DNA of 64,000 nt from Pseudomonas sp. R5-89-07 (lineage in GTDB: Bacteria; Pseudomonadota; Gammaproteobacteria; Pseudomonadales; Pseudomonadaceae): positions 2,356,001 through 2,420,000 of the forward strand of contig NZ_CP027727.1 in NCBI RefSeq assembly GCF_003851685.1. The letters run 5' to 3'. This document shows positions 17,744 to 27,425 of this stretch, one piece after another; the first letter of the stretch is position 1, and every line of letters begins with the position of its first letter. A program made the position numbers and the translations under genes. The notes under the pieces were generated by a model, which ran no database searches, had not been told where the DNA came from, and saw only the letters and a list, made by a program, of their open reading frames with translations.

Positions 17744-19066
17744 ATGAGCCAGGAACTGCGGCTTATTCGGCGCATCACGCTGAAACTGATTCCCTTCCTG
17801 ATCCTGCTGTACCTGATCGCCTACGTGGACCGTTCCGCCGTGGGCTTCGCCAAGCTGCACATGGGCGCTGACGTCGGGATCGGCGATGCGGCCTATGGCC
17901 TGGGCGCCGGGTTGTTCTTCATTGGTTACTTCCTGTTCGAGATTCCCAGCAACCTGATGCTCGACCGCTTCGGCGCGCGGCGCTGGTTCGCCCGCATCAT
18001 GATCACCTGGGGCACCATCACCATCGGCATGGCCTTTGTACAAGGGCCGCACAGCTTCTATGTGATGCGCTTTCTGCTCGGCGCGGCCGAGGCGGGGTTC
18101 TTTCCGGGCGTGCTTTACTACATTACCCAGTGGTTCCCGGTGCGCCATCGCGGCAAGATCCTCGGGCTGTTCATCCTTTCCCAACCCATCGCGATGATGA
18201 TCACCGGCCCGGTGTCCGGCGGCCTGCTGGGCCTGGACGGCACCCTTGGCCTGCACGGCTGGCAGTGGCTGTTCATCGTAATCGGCACCCCGGCGATCCT
18301 GCTGACCTGGCCGGTGCTGCGCTACCTGCCGGACGGCCCCAAACAGGTCAACTGGATGAGCGAGGACGAGAAAGCCTGGCTCACCGGTGAGTTGAACAAA
18401 GACCTGCAAGCCTACGGCCAGACCCGCCACGGCAACCCGCTGCATGCCCTCAAGGACAAGCGCGTGCTGCTGCTTGCGCTGTTCTACCTGCCGGTGACCT
18501 TGAGCATCTACGGCTTGGGCCTGTGGCTGCCGACTCTGATCAAGCAGTTCGGCGGCAGTGACCTGACCACCGGTTTCATCTCTGCCGTGCCCTATATCTT
18601 CGGCATCATTGGCCTGCTGATCATCCCGCGCAGTTCCGACCGTCTGAATGACCGCTATGGCCACCTCGCCGTGCTCTATGTGCTGGGTGCCATCGGCCTG
18701 TTCTTTAGCGCCTGGCTGAGCGTGCCGGTGCTGCAGATGGCCGCGCTGTGCCTGGCGGCCTTCGCGATGTTTTCCTGCACGGCGGTGTTCTGGACCTTGC
18801 CGGGCCGCTTCTTCGCCGGTGCCAGTGCGGCAGCCGGTATCGCCTTGATCAACTCGGTGGGCAACCTCGGCGGGTACATCGGCCCGTTCGTGATTGGTGC
18901 GCTCAAGGAGTACACCGGCAACCTGGCCTCGGGCTTGTACTTCTTGGCCGGCGTGATGCTGTTCGGGTTGGTGCTGACCTTCGTGGTCTACCGCCTGCTC
19001 GAGCGCAAGCATGTGCTACCCGCCGACCAATTCGCCGCCAGCGCCCGTGGCGCTACACGTACTTAA
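17744..19066 (+). CDS. MFS transporter, anion:cation symporter type (sugar-acid uptake)
   Basis: 440-residue inner-membrane carrier with 12 predicted membrane helices. LIAYVDRSAVGFAK in helix 1, GYFLFEIPSNLMLDRFGARRW and the AAEAGFFPGVLYYITQWFP motif are typical of the ACS family that carries galactonate, glucarate and related acids. It opens the rightward arabinose unit and is followed by the AraD1 gene 15 bases later. With AraFGH importing the free sugar, this carrier probably takes up the acid intermediate or a related aldonate. Substrate is inferred. Confidence 0.88.
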   Translation: MSQELRLIRRITLKLIPFLILLYLIAYVDRSAVGFAKLHMGADVGIGDAAYGLGAGLFFIGYFLFEIPSNLMLDRFGARRWFARIMITWGTITIGMAFVQGPHSFYVMRFLLGAAEAGFFPGVLYYITQWFPVRHRGKILGLFILSQPIAMMITGPVSGGLLGLDGTLGLHGWQWLFIVIGTPAILLTWPVLRYLPDGPKQVNWMSEDEKAWLTGELNKDLQAYGQTRHGNPLHALKDKRVLLLALFYLPVTLSIYGLGLWLPTLIKQFGGSDLTTGFISAVPYIFGIIGLLIIPRSSDRLNDRYGHLAVLYVLGAIGLFFSAWLSVPVLQMAALCLAAFAMFSCTAVFWTLPGRFFAGASAAAGIALINSVGNLGGYIGPFVIGALKEYTGNLASGLYFLAGVMLFGLVLTFVVYRLLERKHVLPADQFAASARGATRT

Positions 19067-19081
19067 TTCAGGAGAAATGGC

Positions 19082-20071
19082 ATGCGTTTAGTTCAGTTCG
19101 AGTTGCCCAATGGCGAGCGCCGCGTCGGCGTGGTGGAAGGCACACAACTGCGCGAGGTTCAGGCCGCGCGCAGCGTGCGCGAGTTGGCCCTGGCCGCCAT
19201 CGAAGCCGGGGTTGGCCTGGAGCAGCAGGTGCACAGCCTTGGCCTGGGCGACAGCCATGACTACGCCACACTGCTGGCCGACCTCAAAGTGCTGCCGCCG
19301 TTGGATCACCCAGACCCTGCGCACATGCTGATCAGCGGCACCGGCCTGACTCACCTGGGCAGCGCCTCGGCGCGCGACAAAATGCACCAGGCGGGCGACG
19401 ACACCGCATTGACCGACACCATGCGCATCTTCAAATGGGGCGTGGAGGGCGGTAAACCGGCGGTCGGACAGGCAGGCGTGCAGCCGGAGTGGTTCTACAA
19501 AGGCGACGGCAGCACCGTCGTGCGCCCCGGCGCCGCCTTCCCGGTACCGCCGTTTGCCGAAGACGCGGGCGAAGAGCCGGAAATCGGCGGCCTCTACGTG
19601 ATCGGCCCCGATAGCAAGCCCTATCGTGTGGGCTTTGCGGTAGGTAACGAGTTCTCCGACCATGTGATGGAACGCAAGAACTACCTGTACCTGGCCCATT
19701 CCAAACTGCGCAGTTGCAGCTACGGGCCGGAAGTGCGCGTGGGCGAGTTGCCTCAGCACCTGGCAGGCACCAGCCGCATTCTGCGTAACGGCGAGGAAAT
19801 CTGGCGGAACGAATTCCTCAGCGGCGAGGCCAATATGTGCCACAGCCTGGAAAACCTCGAATACCACCACTTCAAATACCGCCAGTTCCTCAAGCCCGGC
19901 GATGTGCACATCCACTTCTTCGGCACCGCCACGCTGTCATTTGCCGACGGTATACGTACCCAGGCCGGCGATGTGTTCGAGATCACCCAGGCTGAGTTCG
20001 GCGCGCCGCTGGTCAACCGTGTCGGCAGCAGTGATGCGGCATTCGAACCCGGCAACGTCATCACCCTTTAA
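19082..20071 (+). CDS. FAH-like AraD1/GguC-family protein, probable 2-keto-3-deoxy-L-arabinonate dehydratase
   Basis: 329 residues of the fumarylacetoacetase-like fold. Visible features are the long RIFKWGVEGGKPAVGQAGVQ stretch, GSTVVRPGAAFPVP and the acidic metal-site region EPEIGGLYVIG. It matches the GguC/AraD1 group that accompanies L-arabinose genes in proteobacteria. All other steps of the oxidative pathway have a gene here except conversion of 2-keto-3-deoxy-L-arabinonate to ketoglutarate semialdehyde, and no DHDPS-type AraD is present. This protein is therefore the best candidate for that step. A good ribosome site (CAGGAG) precedes the ATG. Biochemical role is inferred from context and family. 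Confidence 0.85.
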   Translation: MRLVQFELPNGERRVGVVEGTQLREVQAARSVRELALAAIEAGVGLEQQVHSLGLGDSHDYATLLADLKVLPPLDHPDPAHMLISGTGLTHLGSASARDKMHQAGDDTALTDTMRIFKWGVEGGKPAVGQAGVQPEWFYKGDGSTVVRPGAAFPVPPFAEDAGEEPEIGGLYVIGPDSKPYRVGFAVGNEFSDHVMERKNYLYLAHSKLRSCSYGPEVRVGELPQHLAGTSRILRNGEEIWRNEFLSGEANMCHSLENLEYHHFKYRQFLKPGDVHIHFFGTATLSFADGIRTQAGDVFEITQAEFGAPLVNRVGSSDAAFEPGNVITL

Positions 20072-20082
20072 AGGAGAACCCC

Positions 20083-21663
20083 ATGCCTCAGTTTCTTGGT
20101 CACAACTACATCGGCGGCCAACGCAGTGCCAACGGCAGCACCCAGTTGCAGAGCGTCGACGCCACCACCGGCGAAGCCTTGCCCCAGGCGTTCTACCAGG
20201 CCACCCCGCAGGAAGTCGATGCCGCCGCCAAGGCTGCCGCCGCCGCTTACCCGGCTTACCGTGCCTTGAGCGCGTCGCGTCGCGCGCAATTTCTTGATGC
20301 GATCGCCGACGAGCTGGACGCGCTGGGCGATGATTTCGTTGCGCTGGTCTGCCGCGAGACGGCCTTGCCGGCGGCGCGCATCAAAGGCGAACGCGGACGC
20401 ACCAGCGGCCAGATGCGCCTGTTCGCCAGCGTGTTGCGCCGTGGTGATTTCTACGGCGCGCGTATCGACAAGGCCCTGCCGGATCGCCAGCCACTGCCAC
20501 GCCCGGACCTGCGCCAATACCGCATCGGCCTGGGCCCGGTCGCGGTGTTTGGCGCCAGTAACTTCCCCCTGGCATTTTCCACTGCCGGCGGCGATACCGC
20601 AGCTGCGCTGGCGGCGGGTTGCCCGGTGGTATTCAAGGCCCACAGCGGGCATATGGCGACGGCGGAGCAGGTGGCCGATGCGATCATCCGCGCCGCGCAA
20701 GCCACGGAAATGCCGGCGGGTGTGTTCAACATGATCTTCGGCGGCGGCGTGGGCGAGGCGCTGGTCAAGCACCCGGCCATCCAGGCCGTCGGCTTTACCG
20801 GCTCGCTCAAGGGCGGCCGCGCGTTGTGCGACATGGCCGCAGCGCGTCCGCAACCGATCCCGGTGTTTGCCGAGATGTCCAGCATCAACCCGGTCATCGT
20901 ACTGCCGCAGGCGCTGCACGCCCGCGCCGAAAGCGTCGCCCGCGACCTGACCGCCTCGGTGGTGCAAGGCTGCGGCCAGTTCTGCACCAACCCCGGCCTG
21001 GTGATCGGCATCGCCTCGCCGGCGTTCAGCGCGTTCACACAACAAGTCGCGCAGTTGATCGGCGAGCAACCGGCGCAAACCATGCTCAACGCGGGCACCC
21101 TGGGCAGCTATGGCAAGGGCCTGGAAAAACTCCTGTCGCACCCGGGCATCAAGCATCTGGCCGGCAACCCGCAATCGGGCAACCAGGCCCAGCCGCAGTT
21201 GTTCAAGGCCGATGTGGGTCTGCTGATCGACGGCGATGAAGTGCTGCAGGAAGAAGTGTTCGGCCCGACCACGGTGTTCGTCGAAGTGGCCGACCAGGCC
21301 CAGCTCAGCGCCGCCTTGCACGGCCTGCACGGGCAATTGACCGCCACCATCATTGGCGAGCCGGCCGACCTGCAACAGTTCGCCGAGCTGACGCCGCTGC
21401 TGGAACAGAAGGTCGGACGCATCCTGCTCAACGGTTACCCCACCGGTGTGGAAGTCTGCGATTCGATGGTGCACGGCGGGCCATACCCGGCCACCTCCGA
21501 TGCCCGTGGTACCTCGGTCGGCACCTTGGCCATCGATCGTTTCCTGCGCCCGGTGTGCTTCCAGAACTACCCTGATAGCCTGCTCCCCGACGCGCTGAAA
21601 AACGCCAACCCGTTGCGTATCCAGCGGCTGGTGGATGGCGCGCCGTCTCGAGAATCGCTGTAA
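20083..21663 (+). CDS. 2,5-dioxopentanoate (alpha-ketoglutarate semialdehyde) dehydrogenase
   Basis: 526-residue NAD(P)-dependent aldehyde dehydrogenase that forms 2-oxoglutarate, the last pathway step feeding the TCA cycle. The catalytic Cys is in GCGQFCTNPG, the general-base Glu in FAEMSSINPV, and the cofactor loop is GFTGSLKGG. The length and the NFPLAFSTAGGDTAAALAAG block match the ketoglutarate semialdehyde dehydrogenase type (formerly NADP aldehyde dehydrogenase). AAAGGAGA lies 8 bases upstream of the ATG, and the gene is 11 bases after the AraD1 stop, so cotranscribed. Confidence 0.93.
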   Translation: MPQFLGHNYIGGQRSANGSTQLQSVDATTGEALPQAFYQATPQEVDAAAKAAAAAYPAYRALSASRRAQFLDAIADELDALGDDFVALVCRETALPAARIKGERGRTSGQMRLFASVLRRGDFYGARIDKALPDRQPLPRPDLRQYRIGLGPVAVFGASNFPLAFSTAGGDTAAALAAGCPVVFKAHSGHMATAEQVADAIIRAAQATEMPAGVFNMIFGGGVGEALVKHPAIQAVGFTGSLKGGRALCDMAAARPQPIPVFAEMSSINPVIVLPQALHARAESVARDLTASVVQGCGQFCTNPGLVIGIASPAFSAFTQQVAQLIGEQPAQTMLNAGTLGSYGKGLEKLLSHPGIKHLAGNPQSGNQAQPQLFKADVGLLIDGDEVLQEEVFGPTTVFVEVADQAQLSAALHGLHGQLTATIIGEPADLQQFAELTPLLEQKVGRILLNGYPTGVEVCDSMVHGGPYPATSDARGTSVGTLAIDRFLRPVCFQNYPDSLLPDALKNANPLRIQRLVDGAPSRESL

Positions 21664-21679
21664 CGCATCAGGAGGCTTC

Positions 21680-22543
21680 ATGTCGTTGAGCGCAGTCACC
21701 CCACACCGTGCGCGGTTGGGCGAAGGGCCGTTCTGGGATATTGCGTCCCAGGCCCTGTATTGGGTGGATATCGCCGCCAGGCAGGCCCTGCGCCTGATGG
21801 ATGGGCAGTTGCGCGTGTGGCAATTGCCCGAGCACGTCTCGGCGTTCATCCCTTGTGAAAGCGGGGATGCGCTGGTGACCTTGAGCAGCGGTGTGTACCG
21901 CCTGGACTTGACCACCGAAGCCCTGACTCTTCTTTGTGTGGCCGACCCGCAAGCGGGCAACCGTGGCAACGAAGCGCGCTGTGATGCCCAGGGTCGACTG
22001 TGGCTGGGCACCATGCAGAACAACATCGGCGCCGCCGGCGAAGACTTGCCCATCACCCGGCGCTCCGGTGGCCTGTTTCGTATCGATGCCGATGCGACGG
22101 TCACGCCGTTGCTGAGCGGGCTGGGCATTCCCAACACCTTGCTTTGGAACGAGGAGGGCAGCCAGGTGCATTTCGGCGACAGCATGGATGGCACGCTCTA
22201 TCAGCATTCGATCCAGTCCGACGGCCAGCTCGAAGCCGCCCAGGTGTGGTTTGCACCTCACGAACGCGGTGGGCCGGACGGCTCGGCCATGGACAGCGAG
22301 GGCTACATCTGGAATGCCCGTTGGGACGGTAGTTGCCTGCTGCGCCTGACACCCTCGGGTGAAGTGGATCGCATCATCGAACTGCCGGTCAGCCGTCCCA
22401 CCAGTTGCGTGTTCGGTGGGCCGGATCTGACCACCCTGTACATCACCAGTGCCGCGAGTCCCTTGGATCACCCCCTTGATGGTGCGGTATTGGCCATTGA
22501 GGTCGACGTGCCAGGCAAGCCCTGTCACCGCTTCGCCGGATAA
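21680..22543 (+). CDS. SMP-30/gluconolactonase-family sugar lactonase (arabinolactonase)
   Basis: 287-residue six-bladed propeller that hydrolyses the L-arabinono-lactone made by the dehydrogenase. Metal ligands of the family are visible: Glu15 in RLGEGPFWD, the Asn of GIPNTLLWN and the Asp of GGPDGSAMDSEG. The ATG at 21680 has a strong AGGAGG site and begins at the fold boundary. It is 16 bases after the aldehyde dehydrogenase and 45 bases before araF, within the same unit. Confidence 0.92.
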   Translation: MSLSAVTPHRARLGEGPFWDIASQALYWVDIAARQALRLMDGQLRVWQLPEHVSAFIPCESGDALVTLSSGVYRLDLTTEALTLLCVADPQAGNRGNEARCDAQGRLWLGTMQNNIGAAGEDLPITRRSGGLFRIDADATVTPLLSGLGIPNTLLWNEEGSQVHFGDSMDGTLYQHSIQSDGQLEAAQVWFAPHERGGPDGSAMDSEGYIWNARWDGSCLLRLTPSGEVDRIIELPVSRPTSCVFGGPDLTTLYITSAASPLDHPLDGAVLAIEVDVPGKPCHRFAG

Positions 22544-22588
22544 ACCGAAAAACGAATATTCAAAAAACAACAACAAGGAGTCACCCGC

Positions 22589-23593
22589 ATGAATCGTCGT
22601 CCTGGTTTGCGTTCCCTGTGCTGCGCCGCTGTGGCGGTCTCGGCCATGAGCTTGAGCGGCCTGCTGCTGGCCGCTGAAGAAGTGAAGATCGGTTTCCTGG
22701 TCAAACAGGCCGAAGAACCCTGGTTCCAGACCGAATGGGCCTTCGCCGAAAAAGCCGGCAAGGAGCACGGCTTCACCGTGATCAAGATCGCCGTGCCGGA
22801 CGGTGAGAAGACCCTCTCGGCCATCGACAGCCTGGCCGCCAACGGCGCCAAGGGCTTTGTGATCTGCCCGCCGGACGTATCGCTGGGCCCGGCCATCGTC
22901 GCCAAGGCCAAGGTCAACGGCTTGAAAGTGATCGCCGTGGACGACCGCTTCGTCGATGCCAAGGGCAACTTCATGGAGGACGTGCCGTACCTGGGCATGG
23001 CTGCCTTCGAAGTGGGCCAGAAGCAGGGCGCCGCAATGGCCGCCGAAGCGAAAAAGCGCGGCTGGGATTGGAAAGACACTTACGCGGTGATCAACACCTT
23101 CAATGAACTGGACACCGGCAAGAAACGCACCGACGGCTCGATCAAGTCCCTGGAAGAAGCCGGCATCCCCAAGGACCACATCCTCACCGCCGCGCTTAAA
23201 ACCCTCGACGTTCCGGGTAGCATGGACGCCACCAACTCGGCGCTGGTCAAGCTGCCCAGTGGCGCGAAGAACCTGATCATCGGCGGCATGAACGACAATA
23301 CCGTGCTCGGCGGCGTACGTGCTACCGAAAGCGCCGGTTTCGCGGCGGCCAACGTGATCGGTATCGGCATCAATGGCACCGACGCCATCGGCGAATTGAA
23401 GAAAGCCAACAGCGGTTTCTTCGGTTCGATGCTGCCTAGCCCGCACATCGAGGGCTACAACACCGCGCTGATGATGTACGAGTGGGTGACCAAGGGCACT
23501 GAACCGCCCAAGTACACCGCCATGGATGAAGTGACCTTGATCACGCGCGAAAACTTCCAGGCCGAACTGACCAAAATCGGTCTGTGGAAATGA
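22589..23593 (+). CDS. araF: L-arabinose-binding periplasmic protein AraF
   Basis: 334-residue substrate-binding protein of the arabinose ABC transporter. A signal peptide (~1-28, ending LLLAA) precedes [21 protein letters not shown], nearly the same as the start of mature E. coli AraF. Further shared blocks are [34 protein letters not shown] and [16 protein letters not shown] lies about 10 bases before the ATG. Its stop overlaps the araG start (ATGA). AraF also binds galactose in E. coli, so dual specificity is possible. Confidence 0.95.
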   Translation: MNRRPGLRSLCCAAVAVSAMSLSGLLLAAEEVKIGFLVKQAEEPWFQTEWAFAEKAGKEHGFTVIKIAVPDGEKTLSAIDSLAANGAKGFVICPPDVSLGPAIVAKAKVNGLKVIAVDDRFVDAKGNFMEDVPYLGMAAFEVGQKQGAAMAAEAKKRGWDWKDTYAVINTFNELDTGKKRTDGSIKSLEEAGIPKDHILTAALKTLDVPGSMDATNSALVKLPSGAKNLIIGGMNDNTVLGGVRATESAGFAAANVIGIGINGTDAIGELKKANSGFFGSMLPSPHIEGYNTALMMYEWVTKGTEPPKYTAMDEVTLITRENFQAELTKIGLWK

Positions 23594-25092
23594 CCGCTGC
23601 AGCCCTTCGTTTTGACGCAATCGGCAAAACCTTCCCTGGGGTCAAGGCGCTGGATGGCATCAGCTTCACCGCCCACCCAGGGCAGGTGCATGCGCTGATG
23701 GGCGAGAACGGTGCGGGTAAATCGACGCTGCTGAAGATCCTCGGCGGCGCCTATATTCCCAGCACCGGCTCGGTGCAGATCGGCGAGCAGGTCATGGCCT
23801 TCAAATGCGCCGCCGACAGCATCGCCAGCGGCGTTGCGGTGATACACCAGGAGCTGCACCTGGTGCCGGAAATGACCGTTGCCGAGAACCTGTTCCTCGG
23901 GCATTTGCCGTCGCGCTTTGGCGTGGTCAACCGCGGCCTGCTGCGCCAGCAAGCGCTGGCGTGTCTCAAGGGCCTGGCCGATGAAATCGACCCTGAAGAA
24001 AAGCTTGGGCGCTTGTCCCTGGGCCAGCGCCAATTGGTGGAAATCGCCAAGGCGCTGTCCCGTGGCGCCCATGTGATCGCCTTCGATGAGCCGACCAGCA
24101 GCCTTTCGGCGCGCGAAATCGACCGTTTGATGGCGATCATCACGCGCCTGCGCGACGAGGGCAAAGTGGTGCTCTACGTGTCGCACCGCATGGAGGAGGT
24201 GTTCCGCATCTGCAATGCGGTGACGGTGTTCAAGGACGGCCGCTTCGTGCGCACCTTCGATGATATGAGCGCACTGAGCCACGACCAGTTGGTGACCTGC
24301 ATGGTCGGTCGCGATATCCAGGATATCTACGATTACCGCCCGCGCGAGCACGGCGAAGTCGCGTTGAAGGTCGACGGCCTGCTCGGCCCCGGCTTGCGCG
24401 AGCCGATCAGTTTTGAGGTGCGCAAAGGGGAAATCCTCGGCCTGTTCGGGTTGGTGGGGGCAGGGCGCACGGAACTGTTCCGACTGCTCAGTGGCCTGGA
24501 GCGTGCCGGTGCCGGCAGCCTGGAGTTGTGCGGTGAGCCGCTGCAATTGCGCTCACCTCGCGATGCGATTGCCGCCGGCGTGCTGCTGTGCCCCGAGGAC
24601 CGCAAGAAGGAGGGCATCATTCCGCTGTCCAGTGTTGCCGAAAACATCAACATCAGTGCCCGTGGCGCGCATTCCACGTTTGGCTGGCTGTTGCGCGACG
24701 GCTGGGAAAAAGGCAACGCCGATCACCAGATCAAGGCAATGAAGGTCAAGACCCCGAACGCGGCGCAGAAGATCATGTACTTGTCCGGTGGCAACCAGCA
24801 AAAGGCCATTCTTGGCCGCTGGCTGTCGATGCCGATGAAGGTGCTGCTGCTGGACGAACCGACCCGTGGCATCGATATCGGCGCCAAGGCCGAGATCTAC
24901 CAGATCATCCATAACCTCGCGGCGCAAGGCATTGCGGTGATCGTGGTGTCCAGCGACCTGATGGAAGTCATGGGCATTTCCGACCGCATCCTGGTGCTGT
25001 GCGAAGGCGCCATGCGCGGTGAACAACTGCGCGCACACGCGACTGAATCCAACCTGCTGCAGCTGGCCTTGCCGCGCGGCGTGGCGAACTGA
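23590..25092 (+). CDS. araG: L-arabinose ABC transporter ATPase AraG
   Basis: 500-residue cytoplasmic ATPase with two tandem ABC domains. The first has Walker [10 protein letters not shown], signature [17 protein letters not shown] and Walker [13 protein letters not shown]. The second has a degenerate P-loop GLVGAGRTE, as is normal for sugar importers of this class, with signature [15 protein letters not shown] and [16 protein letters not shown]. The ATG at 23590 overlaps the araF stop in an ATGA; a GTG two codons earlier is less likely. Confidence 0.95.
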   Translation: MTAAALRFDAIGKTFPGVKALDGISFTAHPGQVHALMGENGAGKSTLLKILGGAYIPSTGSVQIGEQVMAFKCAADSIASGVAVIHQELHLVPEMTVAENLFLGHLPSRFGVVNRGLLRQQALACLKGLADEIDPEEKLGRLSLGQRQLVEIAKALSRGAHVIAFDEPTSSLSAREIDRLMAIITRLRDEGKVVLYVSHRMEEVFRICNAVTVFKDGRFVRTFDDMSALSHDQLVTCMVGRDIQDIYDYRPREHGEVALKVDGLLGPGLREPISFEVRKGEILGLFGLVGAGRTELFRLLSGLERAGAGSLELCGEPLQLRSPRDAIAAGVLLCPEDRKKEGIIPLSSVAENINISARGAHSTFGWLLRDGWEKGNADHQIKAMKVKTPNAAQKIMYLSGGNQQKAILGRWLSMPMKVLLLDEPTRGIDIGAKAEIYQIIHNLAAQGIAVIVVSSDLMEVMGISDRILVLCEGAMRGEQLRAHATESNLLQLALPRGVAN

Positions 25093-25101
25093 GAGACGAC
25101 C

Positions 25102-26070
25102 ATGACCATTCAAAACAACGCGTTGCCTTCGGCACGCAAACCCCTCGATATGCGCGCTTTGCTCGACAATTGGGCGATGCTGCTGGCGGCGGTGGGCATC
25201 TTCGTCCTGTGCGCCTTGCTGGTCGATAACTTCCTCTCGCCGCTGAACATGCGCGGGCTGGGCCTGGCGATTTCCACGGTGGGGATTGCGGCGTGCACCA
25301 TGTTGTTCTGCCTGGCCTCCGGGCACTTCGACTTGTCGGTGGGTTCGGTGATTGCCTGCGCCGGCGTGGTGGCAGCGATTGTGATGCGCGACACCGACAG
25401 CGTGATGCTGGGCATCGGCGCGGCGCTGTTGATGGGCCTGATGGTGGGGCTGATCAACGGCATCGTGATTGCCAAGCTGCGGGTCAACGCATTGATCACC
25501 ACCCTGGCGACCATGCAGATCGTGCGCGGCCTGGCCTATATCTTTGCCGACGGCAAAGCGGTGGGCGTGTCCCAGGATCAGTTCTTCGTGTTCGGCAATG
25601 GCCAGTTGTTCGGCGTGCCGGTGCCGATCCTGATCACCATCCTGTGCTTCCTGTTCTTCGGCTGGTTGCTCAACTACACCACCTACGGGCGCAACACCAT
25701 GGCCATCGGCGGCAACCCGGAAGCGGCGTTGCTGGCGGGGGTCAATGTCGATCGCACCAAGATCCTGATCTTCGCCGTGCACGGCCTGATCGGCGCGTTG
25801 GCCGGGGTGATCCTGGCTTCGCGCATGACCTCCGGCCAGCCGATGATCGGCCAGGGTTTCGAACTGACGGTGATCTCGGCCTGTGTGCTGGGTGGGGTGT
25901 CGTTGAGTGGCGGGATTGGCATGATCCGGCATGTGATTGCCGGGGTGTTGATCCTGGCGATCATCGAGAATGCGATGAACCTGAAGAACATCGATACCTT
26001 CTACCAGTACGTGATCCGCGGCTCGATCCTGCTGTTGGCCGTGGTCATCGACCGCATGAAACAACGCTGA
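25102..26070 (+). CDS. araH: L-arabinose ABC transporter permease AraH
   Basis: 322-residue inner-membrane permease with about 8-10 helices. The family block NGIVIAKLRVNALITTLATMQIVRG lies mid-protein, and GGNPEAALLAGVNVDR forms the loop that contacts the ATPase. It starts 9 bases after araG and ends the rightward unit. An inverted-repeat hairpin begins 4 bases after its stop. Confidence 0.95.
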   Translation: MTIQNNALPSARKPLDMRALLDNWAMLLAAVGIFVLCALLVDNFLSPLNMRGLGLAISTVGIAACTMLFCLASGHFDLSVGSVIACAGVVAAIVMRDTDSVMLGIGAALLMGLMVGLINGIVIAKLRVNALITTLATMQIVRGLAYIFADGKAVGVSQDQFFVFGNGQLFGVPVPILITILCFLFFGWLLNYTTYGRNTMAIGGNPEAALLAGVNVDRTKILIFAVHGLIGALAGVILASRMTSGQPMIGQGFELTVISACVLGGVSLSGGIGMIRHVIAGVLILAIIENAMNLKNIDTFYQYVIRGSILLLAVVIDRMKQR

Positions 26071-26074
26071 ACCT

Positions 26075-26105
26075 GATCGTTCCCACGCGGAGCGTGGGAA
26101 CGATC
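26075..26105. terminator. Hairpin after araH, probable transcript end
   Basis: GATCGTTCCCACGC, three bases, then GCGTGGGAACGATC: a perfect 14-base-pair stem. No T-run follows, so it may be a repeated intergenic palindrome acting as a terminator or 3' stabiliser. A compact REP hairpin follows within 4 bases. Confidence 0.65.
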
Positions 26106-26108
26106 AAT

Positions 26109-26134
26109 GTGGGAGGGAGCAAGCCCCCTCCCAC
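26109..26134. repeat. Compact REP palindrome
   Basis: GTGGGAGGGAGC joined to its near-inverse AGCCCCCTCCCAC without a spacer. It separates the convergent araH and mutarotase genes. Confidence 0.82.
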
Positions 26135-26138
26135 AGTG

Positions 26139-27287
26139 TCAGTTAGCGGAGAACTTGAAGACGGTGTTCTGGGTGTAGGTCTGCCCAGGATTCAAGCGGG
26201 TTGATGCAAAGGTGGGCTGGTTAGGCGCATCCGGAAAATGCTGGGTTTCCAGGGTGAACCCGCTCCAATGCTGGTACGCCTTGCCGCCCTTGCCCTTCAT
26301 CGAACCATCGAGGAAGTTACTGGTGTAGAACTGCACGCCCGGTTCGCTGGTGTAGAGCTGCAAACGCCGCCCCGACTCAGGATCATGCACCTCGGCCGCC
26401 AGTTGCTTCACATCGCCCTTGGTGTCCAGCGCCCAGTTGAAGTCGAACCCGCCCTGTTTCGGCTCGGCAAACTTGAGCTGCGGATGGTCGGCCTTGATGT
26501 GCTGACCGATGGCGGTAGGCTTGAGGAAGTCCATCGGTGTGCCCTTGACCGGCGCCAGTTCACCGGTGGGGATCAGGGTGGCGTTCACCGGTGTGTAGTG
26601 GCTGGCATGCAAGGTGGCGACCTGCTTGAGAATATCGCCATTACCCGCGCCGGCCAGGTTGAAATAGCTGTGGTTGGTGAGGTTGAGCACAGTCGGTTTG
26701 TCGGTGGTGGCCTTGTAGTCGATGTGCAGTTCGTTCTTGTCGTTGAGGCGATAAGTGACTTCGGTTTTCAGGTTGCCGGGAAAACCCATCTCACCGTCCT
26801 TGGACAGGTAGGTGAGGGTGACCCCGACCGAGTCCTTGTCCTTGACCGGCTTGGCCTGCCACACCTGCTTGTCGAAGCCCTGGGCGCCGCCGTGAAGCGA
26901 GTTGGGGCCGTCGTTGAGCGGCACCTGGTAGCGTTTGCCATCGAGTTCGAAGGCGCCGCCGGCCAGGCGATTGCCGAAGCGGCCGATGGTCGCACCAAAG
27001 AACGCGGTACCGGCTTGATAGCCTTGCACGTCGTCAAAGCCCAGCACCACGTCGTCGACCTTGCCGTGCTTGTCCGGCACCTTCAGCGACTGCAACACAC
27101 CGCCGTAGGTAATCACCGTGGCTTGCATGCCATGGCTGTTGCGCAACACGTACTGTTCGACGGCGGTGCCGTCATTGGTTTTGCCGAAAGGTTTCTGCTC
27201 GCTGGTCAGGCCTGCGGCCTGGGCGCCGCCACTGGCGATCAACATGGACAGCGCCAGGCCGGACAGCAAGTATCGAGGGTGCTTCAT
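26139..27287 (-). CDS. Periplasmic aldose 1-epimerase (mutarotase)
   Basis: 382-residue GalM-family enzyme that interconverts alpha and beta anomers of free sugars. The ATG at 27287 (AAGGAAG 8 bases upstream) opens a signal peptide (MKHPRYLLSGLALSMLIASG, cleaved after GAQA), so it acts in the periplasm. Active-site features are LNDGPNSLHGG, LTNHSYFNL with the catalytic His, and the base Glu of GFTLETQHFPDAPN. It is divergent from the sugar dehydrogenase with a FadR-type operator between. The probable role is to supply the anomer used by AraF or the dehydrogenase. Confidence 0.94.
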   Translation of the reverse strand: MKHPRYLLSGLALSMLIASGGAQAAGLTSEQKPFGKTNDGTAVEQYVLRNSHGMQATVITYGGVLQSLKVPDKHGKVDDVVLGFDDVQGYQAGTAFFGATIGRFGNRLAGGAFELDGKRYQVPLNDGPNSLHGGAQGFDKQVWQAKPVKDKDSVGVTLTYLSKDGEMGFPGNLKTEVTYRLNDKNELHIDYKATTDKPTVLNLTNHSYFNLAGAGNGDILKQVATLHASHYTPVNATLIPTGELAPVKGTPMDFLKPTAIGQHIKADHPQLKFAEPKQGGFDFNWALDTKGDVKQLAAEVHDPESGRRLQLYTSEPGVQFYTSNFLDGSMKGKGGKAYQHWSGFTLETQHFPDAPNQPTFASTRLNPGQTYTQNTVFKFSAN

Positions 27288-27320
27288 GGTCGAACTTCCT
27301 TTTGTTGTTTTTGGATTGAA

Positions 27321-27331
27321 TAGTTCTACTA
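27321..27331. promoter_or_regulatory. FadR-type operator 3 (arabinose cluster)
   Basis: TAGTTCTACTA differs from operator 2 at one base and fits TNGTNNNACNA. It lies 34 bases upstream of the mutarotase ATG and 94 bases before the sugar dehydrogenase. It links this distal divergent pair to the same regulator as the genes at 15-26 kb. Confidence 0.65.
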
Positions 27332-27425
27332 ATGTGCGATATTTCGTCATTGAGACAGCGAATTTATAGCCTTTAACGCCGATTTCGTAAAATAAAATAA
27401 GACTAATTGATCGAGGCATCACGTT

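Noticed and set aside
20068..22194. Long leftward open frame of ~700 codons opposite the aldehyde dehydrogenase and lactonase genes
   Set aside because: High-GC antisense shadow; composition is Arg/Gln/His-rich with no domain, while the forward genes are clear family members.
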